From assembly GCF_026151655.1 (NCBI RefSeq), contig NZ_JAMQPN010000020.1, positions 1-5,981 on the forward strand: 5,981 nt of DNA. The letters run 5' to 3'. Shown in pieces: positions 1 to 5,865 of this stretch. Origin of the DNA: Leptospira soteropolitanensis. Lineage in GTDB: Bacteria > Spirochaetota > Leptospiria > Leptospirales > Leptospiraceae. How positions within the stretch are numbered: position 1 is the stretch's first letter; each line of letters begins with the position of its first letter. The notes below the pieces were generated by a model. It saw only the letters and a program-made list of their open reading frames with translations, was not told where the DNA came from and ran no database searches. The translations under genes were made by a program, and so were the position numbers.

Positions 1-109
1 ACGCCATGCCTCAAAAGTAAATCAACGGCTGAACTATGGTCAAGAAAAGTAAGATAATGATATTTTTTGATCTAAATTGAGTGTTGCAGAATTTCAGAAG
101 GATAGTATT

Positions 110-139
110 ATGTCCTATTATGGATGTTTTTCAGTCTGA
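110..139 (+). CDS. Possible 9-codon leader ORF overlapping the methyltransferase start
   Basis: The only good Shine-Dalgarno match ahead of the methyltransferase, AGAAGGA at 96-102, sits 7 bases before an ATG at 110 that is out of frame with it. That ATG opens a 9-residue peptide, MSYYGCFSV, which stops at 137-139, past the methyltransferase ATG at 120. It could be a translational leader that delivers ribosomes to the main start by re-initiation, or chance. Nothing but the spacing supports it. Confidence 0.25.
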   Translation: MSYYGCFSV

Positions 140-977
140 TGGTCATAAAATTATCCAAGGGGATGCAATTATTGCTCTCGATTCATATATTGAAGATAAT
201 TCTATCGATTTAATCTTTGCTGATCCACCATATAATATTGGAAAAAATTTCAATGGATTAAGAGATAAATGGGACTCTGATAATGAATATTTAACGTGGT
301 GTTACCAGTGGTTGGATTTATGTATAAAAAAATTAAAACCAACAGGATCTTTCTACGTAATGACATCTACCCAATTTATGCCCTATTTCGACATTTATTT
401 ACGCGAAAAAATTAACATCTTGTCTAGGATAATTTGGAGCTATGATAGTTCGGGTGTCCAAGCTAAAAAATTTTATGGATCAATGTATGAACCAATCTTA
501 TTTTGTGTAAAAGATAAAGAAAATTATACCTTTAACGCAAATGATATTCTCGTAGAGGCGAAAACAGGATCTAAACGAAAATTAATTGATTATAGAAAAA
601 AAATTCCAACTGTCTATAGTTCTGAAAAGGTTCCAGGTAATGTATGGGAATTTCCTAGAGTACGATACCGAATGGATGAATATGAAAATCATCCAACTCA
701 AAAACCAATAGCTTTATTGGATAGGATAGTAAAAGCAAGTTCTAATTCTAATGATACGATTTTGGATCCTTTCTCCGGCACATTTACTACATCATTTGTG
801 GCAAAATCTTTAAATCGGAAAAGTATAGGCATAGAAATTAACAGAGAATACGCAAAAATTGGATTAAGAAGACTGAATATTATACAGGAACTTGATGGAA
901 TTCAATTGGAAAAAGAGAAAAGAAGTTTCGAAAATAAGAAATTAGAACCAACTTTGCCTTCATTATTTAATCAATGA
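120..977 (+). CDS. YhdJ-like beta-class DNA adenine-N6 methyltransferase
   Basis: This enzyme transfers a methyl group from S-adenosylmethionine to adenine N6 in DNA. With the ATG at 120 it has 285 residues, close to E. coli YhdJ (294). The order is beta class: catalytic FADPPYNIGKNF at about residues 33-44, then the SAM-binding motif DPFSGTF at 216-222, where FSGTF replaces the usual FxGxG. Stretches that I recall as nearly unchanged in YhdJ include IIWSYDSSGVQAKK, YGSMYEPIL, KVPGNVW, FPRVRY, MDEYENHPTQKP and IGIEIN. YhdJ methylates ATGCAT, so the same target is inferred. The frame also runs upstream to a GTG at 81, which has no ribosome site; homology begins near the HKIIQGDA stretch just after residue 9, so 120 is preferred. 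The stop overlaps the endonuclease start, giving a restriction-modification operon. In E. coli YhdJ is solitary, so the partner here is notable. Confidence 0.93.
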   Translation: MDVFQSDGHKIIQGDAIIALDSYIEDNSIDLIFADPPYNIGKNFNGLRDKWDSDNEYLTWCYQWLDLCIKKLKPTGSFYVMTSTQFMPYFDIYLREKINILSRIIWSYDSSGVQAKKFYGSMYEPILFCVKDKENYTFNANDILVEAKTGSKRKLIDYRKKIPTVYSSEKVPGNVWEFPRVRYRMDEYENHPTQKPIALLDRIVKASSNSNDTILDPFSGTFTTSFVAKSLNRKSIGIEINREYAKIGLRRLNIIQELDGIQLEKEKRSFENKKLEPTLPSLFNQ

Positions 978-2089
978 CCACTGAACCACAATTTTCAGAA
1001 AAGATTCAAGAAATTCTTGATAAATATTTCAATGATGACGCGCAAACAATATTTAACTCAAGCGATTTACTTAAATACATAACCAACAAGACAAAATCTG
1101 CTAACAGCGGATCTAAATCAAGATCTAGTTTTGGTAATTTATATGCTATTTATGTGCTATTGGAAGATTATAAATTAAAAGGATTTATTGAAAATCCCAA
1201 TTATTCTAAATACGAAGGAGCAACTTTTGGTGATCTTTTCTCAAGACAAAGGGAACTCCCGTTTGGTTCTAAACTTCAAAATCATGCTTTAAATCATCGC
1301 TTAAATGAAGAATTCAGGAAATTTTTTCCCACCACCGAATATATCCCTATCGTTAGAGATCTTAAAAAAAATCGTTATTGGTTTAACGAAAATTTAATCA
1401 TTGTAAAGGTTAAAAAGAAAAATTTCAATCTTTGCGAAGCAATTTTAGAAATCATAGAAGAATATATAAAATCTAAAAAAGATTCTTTCGATAAATTCAT
1501 AGAAGCTTGCGAAACATTAAAAACGATAATTGATCACGATAAGGAATCTGCACAAACATTTATACTCTCTTTACTTTCCCCTAATTCTGACGCACGATTA
1601 TTTGAAATTGTAAGTTATTCTATTCTAAAATATTTTTATCTAGATCAAAAACTATATTGGGGATTTGATACCACTTCATTAAACGAAGATTACTTAAAAT
1701 TATACAAAACGGGGAGAACAAATGCAAATGATGGTGGAATAGATTTTGTAATGAAACCGTTGGGAAGGTTCTTTCAAGTAACCGAAACCGTTGAGGTTAC
1801 AAAATACTTTTTAGATATTGATAAAATAGAGCGCTATCCTATAACGTTTGTGATAAAATCCATGGAAAGTTCTGAATTACTACGTAATAAGCTGGAACTT
1901 GATGCACATAAAAAATATGGCATTGATGTGGTTGTTCATAGCTATATGATGTGCATTGAAGAAATAATCAATATTCCAAATTTAATTGAAATATTTGATT
2001 CTTCCACCAGAGCAGGCCATCTAAATTCTATTTTAGATGAAATAATAATCCAATCAAAAGTCGAATTCAACTATGATACAGAAAATTAG
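974..2089 (+). CDS. Putative type II restriction endonuclease paired with the methyltransferase
   Basis: This is predicted to cut DNA at the site the upstream methyltransferase protects, inferred as ATGCAT (the NsiI/EcoT22I/AvaIII type). It has 371 residues and starts at an ATG that shares ATGA with the methyltransferase stop. There is no ribosome site of its own, so translation is probably coupled. The likely catalytic core is in the C-terminal half: E211 in a helix (ARLFEIVSY), then GRTNANDGGIDF at 247-258 with D253 and D257, then GRFFQVTE at 264-271 with Q268 and E271. A GGID strand followed by a QxxE strand is a known variant of the PD-(D/E)xK fold, and here the usual lysine is not obvious. 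The N-terminal half is charged, mostly helical and unassigned; it may recognise DNA. The position next to a methyltransferase is the strongest argument; the specificity is inference. Confidence 0.75.
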   Translation: MTTEPQFSEKIQEILDKYFNDDAQTIFNSSDLLKYITNKTKSANSGSKSRSSFGNLYAIYVLLEDYKLKGFIENPNYSKYEGATFGDLFSRQRELPFGSKLQNHALNHRLNEEFRKFFPTTEYIPIVRDLKKNRYWFNENLIIVKVKKKNFNLCEAILEIIEEYIKSKKDSFDKFIEACETLKTIIDHDKESAQTFILSLLSPNSDARLFEIVSYSILKYFYLDQKLYWGFDTTSLNEDYLKLYKTGRTNANDGGIDFVMKPLGRFFQVTETVEVTKYFLDIDKIERYPITFVIKSMESSELLRNKLELDAHKKYGIDVVVHSYMMCIEEIINIPNLIEIFDSSTRAGHLNSILDEIIIQSKVEFNYDTEN

Positions 2090-2110
2090 AATCTAGTACT
2101 GAGGCACGGC

Positions 2111-2274
2111 GTATAACAGCGCCTTAACGCTTCGCTTCGGGACAAGCCCTCGCTCGGGCTACGCCAAATTCCCCTTCTGGCATTCGCCTTGCTTACGCAA
2201 GCTACATGCCAGTCCCTAACGTCCCGTTCCGGGACTCAGGGTCGGGGAACTTCGTTAAGGCTATTTCGTTATCT
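2111..2274 (+). repeat. attC site 1 (end of cassette 1)
   Basis: The R'' box is GTATAAC at 2111-2117 and the R' box is GTTATCT at 2268-2274, cut after G2268. The inner stem is a perfect 9-bp pair, 2121-2129 with 2253-2261. The middle folds into three hairpins: A, AGCCC 2145-2149 with GGGCT 2156-2160; B, CTGGCAT 2177-2183 with ATGCCAG 2206-2212, containing CTTGC/GCAAG; and C, GTCCCG 2221-2226 with CGGGAC 2230-2235, closed by CCCT/AGGG. A further stem pairs 2166-2174 with 2244-2252 apart from one mismatch. It starts 21 bp after the endonuclease stop. Confidence 0.92.
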
Positions 2275-2323
2275 GCAATGCCGCAAAATCATAAAAAATA
2301 AACAAAAAATGGAACACTATTAG

Positions 2324-3406
2324 ATGGAGATACCGGCTTTTAATACTTACTTTCCTTCAGAAGATATAATGAATGCCGAACAATCGGAATTTTACAAAAG
2401 AGTAGAACAATCATTAATAAAAGGTGAGTATATTGACATTGCAGGAAATATAAGTTACGTATTTCTTTTCTTATATAAATTAATTTCAAGGTGGAATAAA
2501 CTAGGTTTTGAAAATCTCAGTGAATATTTAATATATTTATCTGAAATCTACGCCCATGAAAATAAATTATCAGAGTATTGTTTATTATGGGCACATGATT
2601 GTTTGCTTGGTTTAAAAAAATATGAAATTTATTTAGAAAAAACTGAACCTAAATTACCATACGGAACAGCTACACACATATCAAACCTACGTCTTAACAT
2701 ACAAAAGAAAATTGGTCTAGAAGCAAACCCAATTGATATACTTTTAATGGTTGGAGGTAGAAAAAGTAAATTTATAGTTAATAATGAAGCTCTATACAAA
2801 GATAAATGTAGAGAAATTTTTTCTAAATTTCCAAAAGATAATGAAAATTGGTTTCTTTTATTTGATAGTTGGAATATAGAAAACAAACTTTACCCACATC
2901 TACTCTTTAGTGGTGCGGTGATCCCAAAAAATCCAGAAATGGATTTTAAGATAGAGGCTTTCTACTCTGCATATGGTAAATTAGATCAAATAAAAAATCT
3001 CTCTAAGGAGGCAGAAAACCTAGCAAGAAAAGAAATGGGTGTTCCACTTATAGGCGAAGGTTGGATTTCCGAAACTGAATTATTCAGAAAACTAGAATTA
3101 GAATTTCCTATTACTAAAGTAATTCAACATGGTCAACCTGACTGGTTAGGAAGACAACATTTCGATATTTGGTTCCCCAACTGGAAAATAGCTGTTGAAT
3201 ACCATGGGAAACAACATTTTGAACCTGTTGAATTTTTTGGTGGCGCAAGTAATTTTGACAAAACAGTTGAAAGAGATCTAAGAAAAGCAGAAATTGCAAG
3301 AAAGAATAAAGTTCACTTAATTATAGTTAAAGAAAATTATGATCTTCAATTATTAATAACAGAAATTAAAAATATCTCAAACCGAAGAATATCAGCTCCA
3401 AGCTAA
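2324..3406 (+). CDS. Protein with C-terminal PD-(D/E)xK/Vsr-like nuclease domain
   Basis: The single gene of cassette 2 encodes 360 residues of unknown overall function. The C-terminal 110 residues look like a small endonuclease fold: QHFDIWFPNWKIAVEYHGKQHF at 278-299, then FFGG at 304-307, D318 and K321, and a closing strand HLIIV at 331-335. Candidate catalytic residues are D281, E292, H294 and K296. This layout (D, about ten residues, then ExxGxQHF) occurs in DUF559/Vsr-related and phage-borne nuclease-like proteins. The N-terminus (FYKRVEQSLIKGEY, GNISYVFLFLYKLISRW, about 23-57) is helical and faintly recalls TerB-N domains. No signal peptide or membrane segment is seen. The ATG at 2324 has only a weak GGA upstream; the in-frame ATG at 2369, with AGAAG just before it, would remove 15 residues. 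A defence or DNA-processing role is inference. Confidence 0.85.
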   Translation: MEIPAFNTYFPSEDIMNAEQSEFYKRVEQSLIKGEYIDIAGNISYVFLFLYKLISRWNKLGFENLSEYLIYLSEIYAHENKLSEYCLLWAHDCLLGLKKYEIYLEKTEPKLPYGTATHISNLRLNIQKKIGLEANPIDILLMVGGRKSKFIVNNEALYKDKCREIFSKFPKDNENWFLLFDSWNIENKLYPHLLFSGAVIPKNPEMDFKIEAFYSAYGKLDQIKNLSKEAENLARKEMGVPLIGEGWISETELFRKLELEFPITKVIQHGQPDWLGRQHFDIWFPNWKIAVEYHGKQHFEPVEFFGGASNFDKTVERDLRKAEIARKNKVHLIIVKENYDLQLLITEIKNISNRRISAPS

Positions 3407-3439
3407 TAGAATAATCTAAAATTTATATAGCGGCACAGC

Positions 3440-3601
3440 AGATAACAGCGACTTACCGCTACGCTTCGGCACAAGGCCTCGCTCGGCCTACGGCAAATTC
3501 CCCTTCTGGCATTCGCCTTGCTTACGCAAGCTACATGCCAGTCCCTAACGTCCCGACGGGACTCAGGGTCGGGGAACTTCGGTAAGTCTAGTTCGTTAAT
3601 T
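3440..3601 (+). repeat. attC site 2 (end of cassette 2)
   Basis: The R'' box is AGATAAC at 3440-3446 and the R' box is GTTAATT at 3595-3601. The inner stem is a perfect 9-bp pair: GACTTACCG 3450-3458 with CGGTAAGTC 3580-3588. Hairpin A is AGGCC/GGCCT and hairpin C has the shortest loop of the group, GTCCC(GAC)GGGAC. The 114 bases from 3442 to 3555 are identical to the start of attC site 5 (5868-5981). Confidence 0.92.
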
Positions 3602-4045
3602 GCAATAGGTTAAATCATACAAAAAATGCGCGCGAAAATTTTCTTTAGAGAGGGTTGAGGAATTAATATATTACTGCCTTTTTGTAGTGGAAACTCTCTT
3701 CAAAGATTCTTTTATTAAACTGTGATTTGCTAAAGATTTATATTTTTCCATTAAACGAAAAAAGATGAGTTTCTAATTCGCTAAGTCCAATCTAGATTTA
3801 TAAGAAAAGAAAGATTCGGATCGAAAATTTTCGCGCTTGATGAGATTTCCCTTTCGACTAATATCTATTTCAATAGAAACCTACTGCAATTAACATCCGC
3901 TTACCGCTACGCTTCGGCACTTACGGCCTCGCTCGGTCTCTGACACATTCCTCTCCGGCACGCTTTTTTGCCTCCGCAAATATCGCGCCGACGCTAACGC
4001 CTCATACTGAGGCTCAGCTACGAGGAACGTCGGTAAGCTTTTTCG
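3596..4045 (+). mobile_element. Short cassette 3 without a convincing gene
   Basis: This 450-bp unit consists of about 290 bp of AT-rich DNA plus attC site 3. Bases 3595-3611 pair with 3878-3894 at 16 of 17 positions, so it is a complete cassette and not debris. Only tiny frames exist: 10 codons from ATG 3626, 17 codons from ATG 3840 ending in the R'' box, and 26 codons on the minus strand at 3671-3751. None has a good ribosome site or recognisable product. No strong promoter was found on either strand. It may carry an RNA, a regulatory site or a decayed gene. Confidence 0.8.
3630..3836. repeat. 14-bp inverted repeat pair inside cassette 3
   Basis: GCGCGAAAATTTTC at 3630-3643 recurs as its exact reverse complement at 3823-3836. 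Ten of the fourteen bases (GAAAATTTTC) are self-palindromic, so each copy could be a separate binding site. Closer in, AGAGAG (3646-3651) and CTCTCT also face each other. There is no target-site duplication, so a miniature transposon is not supported. Confidence 0.5.
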
Positions 4046-4051
4046 TTATGC
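3888..4051 (+). repeat. attC site 3, divergent sequence with conserved fold (end of cassette 3)
   Basis: The R'' box is AATTAAC at 3888-3894 and the R' box is GTTATGC at 4045-4051. The inner stem is GCTTACCG 3899-3906 with CGGTAAGC 4031-4038. Its middle differs in sequence from the other sites but keeps their branches: A, GGCC/GGTC at 3925-3938; B, CGGC 3956-3959 with GCCG 3987-3990 around TTTGC/GCAAA; and C, GCCTCA 3999-4004 with TGAGGC 4008-4013. This is the clearest case for selection on structure rather than sequence. Confidence 0.88.
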
Positions 4052-4072
4052 GACATGCTTGGAAATAAACTT

Positions 4073-4101
4073 TTGAATCCCAAATCAGTTTGAAATAAAA
4101 T
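4073..4101 (+). promoter_or_regulatory. Predicted sigma70-like promoter for the higBA cassette
   Basis: TTGAAT (4073-4078) and TAAAAT (4096-4101) are separated by exactly 17 bp, matching the consensus at 4 of 6 and 5 of 6 positions. It lies inside cassette 4, about 110 bp before the toxin start, so this module would be expressed wherever the cassette sits in the array. That is usual for toxin-antitoxin cassettes, which do not depend on the integron promoter. In DNA this AT-rich a chance match is possible. Confidence 0.5.
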
Positions 4102-4212
4102 ATTGGAAATCCAAAAAAAGTCTGCTCTTAAGGAAACTTCATTGAATTAAAAATCTCAGAATTCCCTGTAATAGTATTTGACGCTAGTATCTCAATACAC
4201 CAGCATTGACTA

Positions 4213-4494
4213 GTGATAAAATCCTTCAGAGACAAAGAAACTGAAGCTATTTGGAATGGTGCTCTATCTAAAAAATTCCCTTAGGATATTCAAAGAACCG
4301 CTAGAAGGAAAATGATACATATCGATAGTGCTAAAAATCTAGAAGATTTAAAAACACCACCGGGAAACAGACTTCATCAACTTACTGATGACCGAGCTGG
4401 ACAACATTCAATAAGTATCAATATGAAATATAGAATCTGTTTTCATTGGAATAACGGTTCTGTCGAAAATGTTGAAATTGTAGATTATCATTAA
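4213..4494 (+). pseudogene. higB: higB toxin gene (RelE-like) interrupted by an in-frame TAG
   Basis: HigB toxins are ribosome-dependent mRNA interferases of the RelE superfamily, about 92 residues long. Read from GTG 4213, this frame would give 93 residues: an IKSFRDKETEAIW start, DIQRTARRKM in the middle, PPGNRL, and the ending ICFHW, then VEIVDYH. These are the family's expected landmarks in order, but codon 24 is TAG (4282-4284), between LSKKFP and DIQRTARR. CAG to TAG would be a one-base change. A 60-codon remainder from ATG 4312, with AGAAGGA just upstream, could still be translated but lacks the N-terminal helix, so full toxicity is doubtful. The family usually starts with ATG; here it is GTG with no clear ribosome site. 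Toxin before antitoxin is the normal hig order, and the antitoxin follows 11 bp after the stop. A sequencing error is the main alternative. Confidence 0.82.
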
Positions 4495-4505
4495 GGAGAT
4501 TCTGT

Positions 4506-4811
4506 ATGAATAAAGAACTTATGAACATTCATCCTGGCGAAATTCTCTTAGAAGACTTTCTTAAACCTATGGAATTATCCGCTTATAAACTTGCACAAAG
4601 TACTCTTATTGATCAAAAAAGAATTAGTGAAATTATTCATGGAAAAAGAGCAATTACTGCTGATACGGCTCTGAGATTCTCTAAATTCTTCGGAAATTCT
4701 CCTGAGTTCTGGCTCTCTATTCAAGCTCATTATGATCTAGAAATCAAGCAATTTGAATTGAAAAACGAGTTAAGAGCAATTAAGAAATACAAAGAACTCA
4801 AAGCCAGTTAA
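4506..4811 (+). CDS. higA: HigA antitoxin, XRE-family helix-turn-helix protein
   Basis: HigA binds and neutralises HigB and represses the shared promoter. This protein has 101 residues, normal for the family. It opens with the family signature NIHPGEILLEDFL (7-19), followed by an XRE helix-turn-helix at about 26-47 (AYKLAQSTLIDQKRISEIIHG), the stretch TADTALRFSKFF (51-62), and the typical EFWLSIQAHYDLE (67-79). The C-terminus is charged. AAGGAG at 4493-4498, overlapping the toxin stop codon, is an excellent ribosome site 7 bases before the ATG. The gene looks intact, so with the toxin broken it may persist as a stand-alone antitoxin able to neutralise related HigB toxins. Its stop codon lies one base before the arm of the cassette's terminal inverted repeat. 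Confidence 0.95.
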   Translation: MNKELMNIHPGEILLEDFLKPMELSAYKLAQSTLIDQKRISEIIHGKRAITADTALRFSKFFGNSPEFWLSIQAHYDLEIKQFELKNELRAIKKYKELKAS

Positions 4812-4824
4812 ATCCAAGCACGTC

Positions 4825-4987
4825 GCATAACAGCGACTTACCGCTACGCTTCGGCACTAGGCCTCGCTCGGGCTACGCCAAATTCCCCTTCTGGCATTCG
4901 CCTTGCGTTCGCAAGCTACATGCCAGTCCCTAACGTCCCGTCCGGGACTCAGGGTCGGGGAACGTCGTTAATACTAGTTCGTTATGC
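4825..4987 (+). repeat. attC site 4, apparently chimeric (end of cassette 4)
   Basis: The R'' box is GCATAAC at 4825-4831 and the R' box is GTTATGC at 4981-4987. Hairpins B and C are intact, but the inner stem GACTTACCG 4835-4843 against CGTTAATAC 4966-4974 has three mismatches, and hairpin A (AGGCC 4859-4863 with GGGCT 4870-4874) has a G-G clash. The left part matches the attC 2 type; the right part resembles the attC 1 type. It is also the only site here whose R'' and R' boxes pair perfectly in the array. Confidence 0.9.
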
Positions 4988-5032
4988 GACATGCATTAAA
5001 TAAAATGAAAAAAATTAATAGGAAAATATCTT

Positions 5033-5857
5033 ATGAAATACGCTTTAATTTCAATTCTTCTATTACTTAATGATTTTGGTTTTTTATATGCACAAAATAA
5101 ATCCGATCTCAAAAATTTCAATATTCTCAAATCATATTTTACTCCAGATAATAAACACAGACTAGAATTTTTAAAACATAACTTTTATGATGAACGATGT
5201 ACTGAAAATTTCCCAGTTTCCTTAAACAGAGATATTGGAATTTGCCAATTGAGATTATACGATAACATTGAAAATAAACTGATATTACAAATTATTGCTG
5301 GTGATGAAAAAAAGAAGAATTTTAAAAAATGTCCGAATCACCAATTCCCTCTTGCTTTAGCTTATGGGTTTCATGCAATTACTAATAACAGCATTCAATT
5401 CTTTACTGAACTTGGATGGTTTGGAGTTGATGATAGGAACCTAACGTATAGCGAATTCAATTGGCAAACTTGCGAAACTAAAAAATTATGGAAGTATTCC
5501 CAATTGCATTGTCCGTCTTATTGTGATTTTACAACATTCCTTTCAATCGAAAATGAAATTTACGTTTTCTACTTCAATCGTATTTCCAATACAATCGACG
5601 GTGAAAAAACAATTGAAACAGATCCGAATTTTTCAGAAAATCAATTATTTGAACTATTTTTTAATAATGGAAGTGATTTCCCTATTTTAAAAAAGAATGT
5701 TTCAAAATCTGTTCTGAAAATACCATTACAAAAATATGATGATCCCGAGAGTCTCTCTATCGGTACTTACCCAAAATACCCTAATATAAATATTTACATA
5801 AATGATAGATTATATCTTTTCAATTTTAAACATCTAATACTTATAAGGATGAAGTAA
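5033..5857 (+). CDS. Exported protein of unknown function with six cysteines
   Basis: I do not recognise this family. The 274-residue product begins with a probable signal peptide: MKYALISILLLL, then a short NDFGF segment, with likely cleavage after LYA at residue 20. There is no cysteine at that point, so it is not a lipoprotein, and no other membrane segment is visible. The mature part has six cysteines (56, 71, 100, 147, 160, 164), an even number compatible with disulfides outside the cytoplasm. It is rich in aromatic residues and beta-like stretches. The start is supported by AGGAA at 5020-5024, 8 bases before the ATG. No clear promoter lies between the upstream attC and the start. The stop codon TAA (5855-5857) is itself part of the cassette's terminal inverted repeat, so the end of the gene is fixed to the recombination site. 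Confidence 0.85.
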   Translation: MKYALISILLLLNDFGFLYAQNKSDLKNFNILKSYFTPDNKHRLEFLKHNFYDERCTENFPVSLNRDIGICQLRLYDNIENKLILQIIAGDEKKKNFKKCPNHQFPLALAYGFHAITNNSIQFFTELGWFGVDDRNLTYSEFNWQTCETKKLWKYSQLHCPSYCDFTTFLSIENEIYVFYFNRISNTIDGEKTIETDPNFSENQLFELFFNNGSDFPILKKNVSKSVLKIPLQKYDDPESLSIGTYPKYPNINIYINDRLYLFNFKHLILIRMK

Positions 5858-5865
5858 TGCACGTC

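Noticed and set aside
29..58. Possible promoter before the methyltransferase (GATAAT at 53-58)
   Set aside because: No acceptable -35 element is found at 16-18 bp, and such hexamers are common in DNA this AT-rich.
2101..2280. Hairpins of the attC sites as rho-independent terminators
   Set aside because: No run of T follows the stems as an intrinsic terminator needs, and the structures are explained by attC. Some attenuation of transcription is still possible.
2629..2886. 85-codon open frame on the minus strand
   Set aside because: It lies inside the cassette 2 gene on the opposite strand, has no recognisable motif, and reads against the uniform orientation of the array.
3114..3299. 61-codon open frame on the minus strand
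   Set aside because: It is antisense to the nuclease-like domain of the cassette 2 protein, whose + strand reading has clear conserved residues.
3671..3751. 26-codon minus-strand ORF in cassette 3 (starts MEKYKSLANH)
   Set aside because: It is very short, has no ribosome site, opposes the usual cassette orientation and matches nothing I recognise.
3630..3836. 207-bp miniature inverted-repeat transposon in cassette 3
   Set aside because: There is no flanking target duplication, and most of the 14-bp repeat is self-palindromic, so the ends are not convincing transposon termini.
4312..4494. 60-codon ORF taken as an intact small toxin
   Set aside because: The same frame continues upstream past a single TAG with matching HigB sequence back to 4213, so this is the 3' part of a broken gene.
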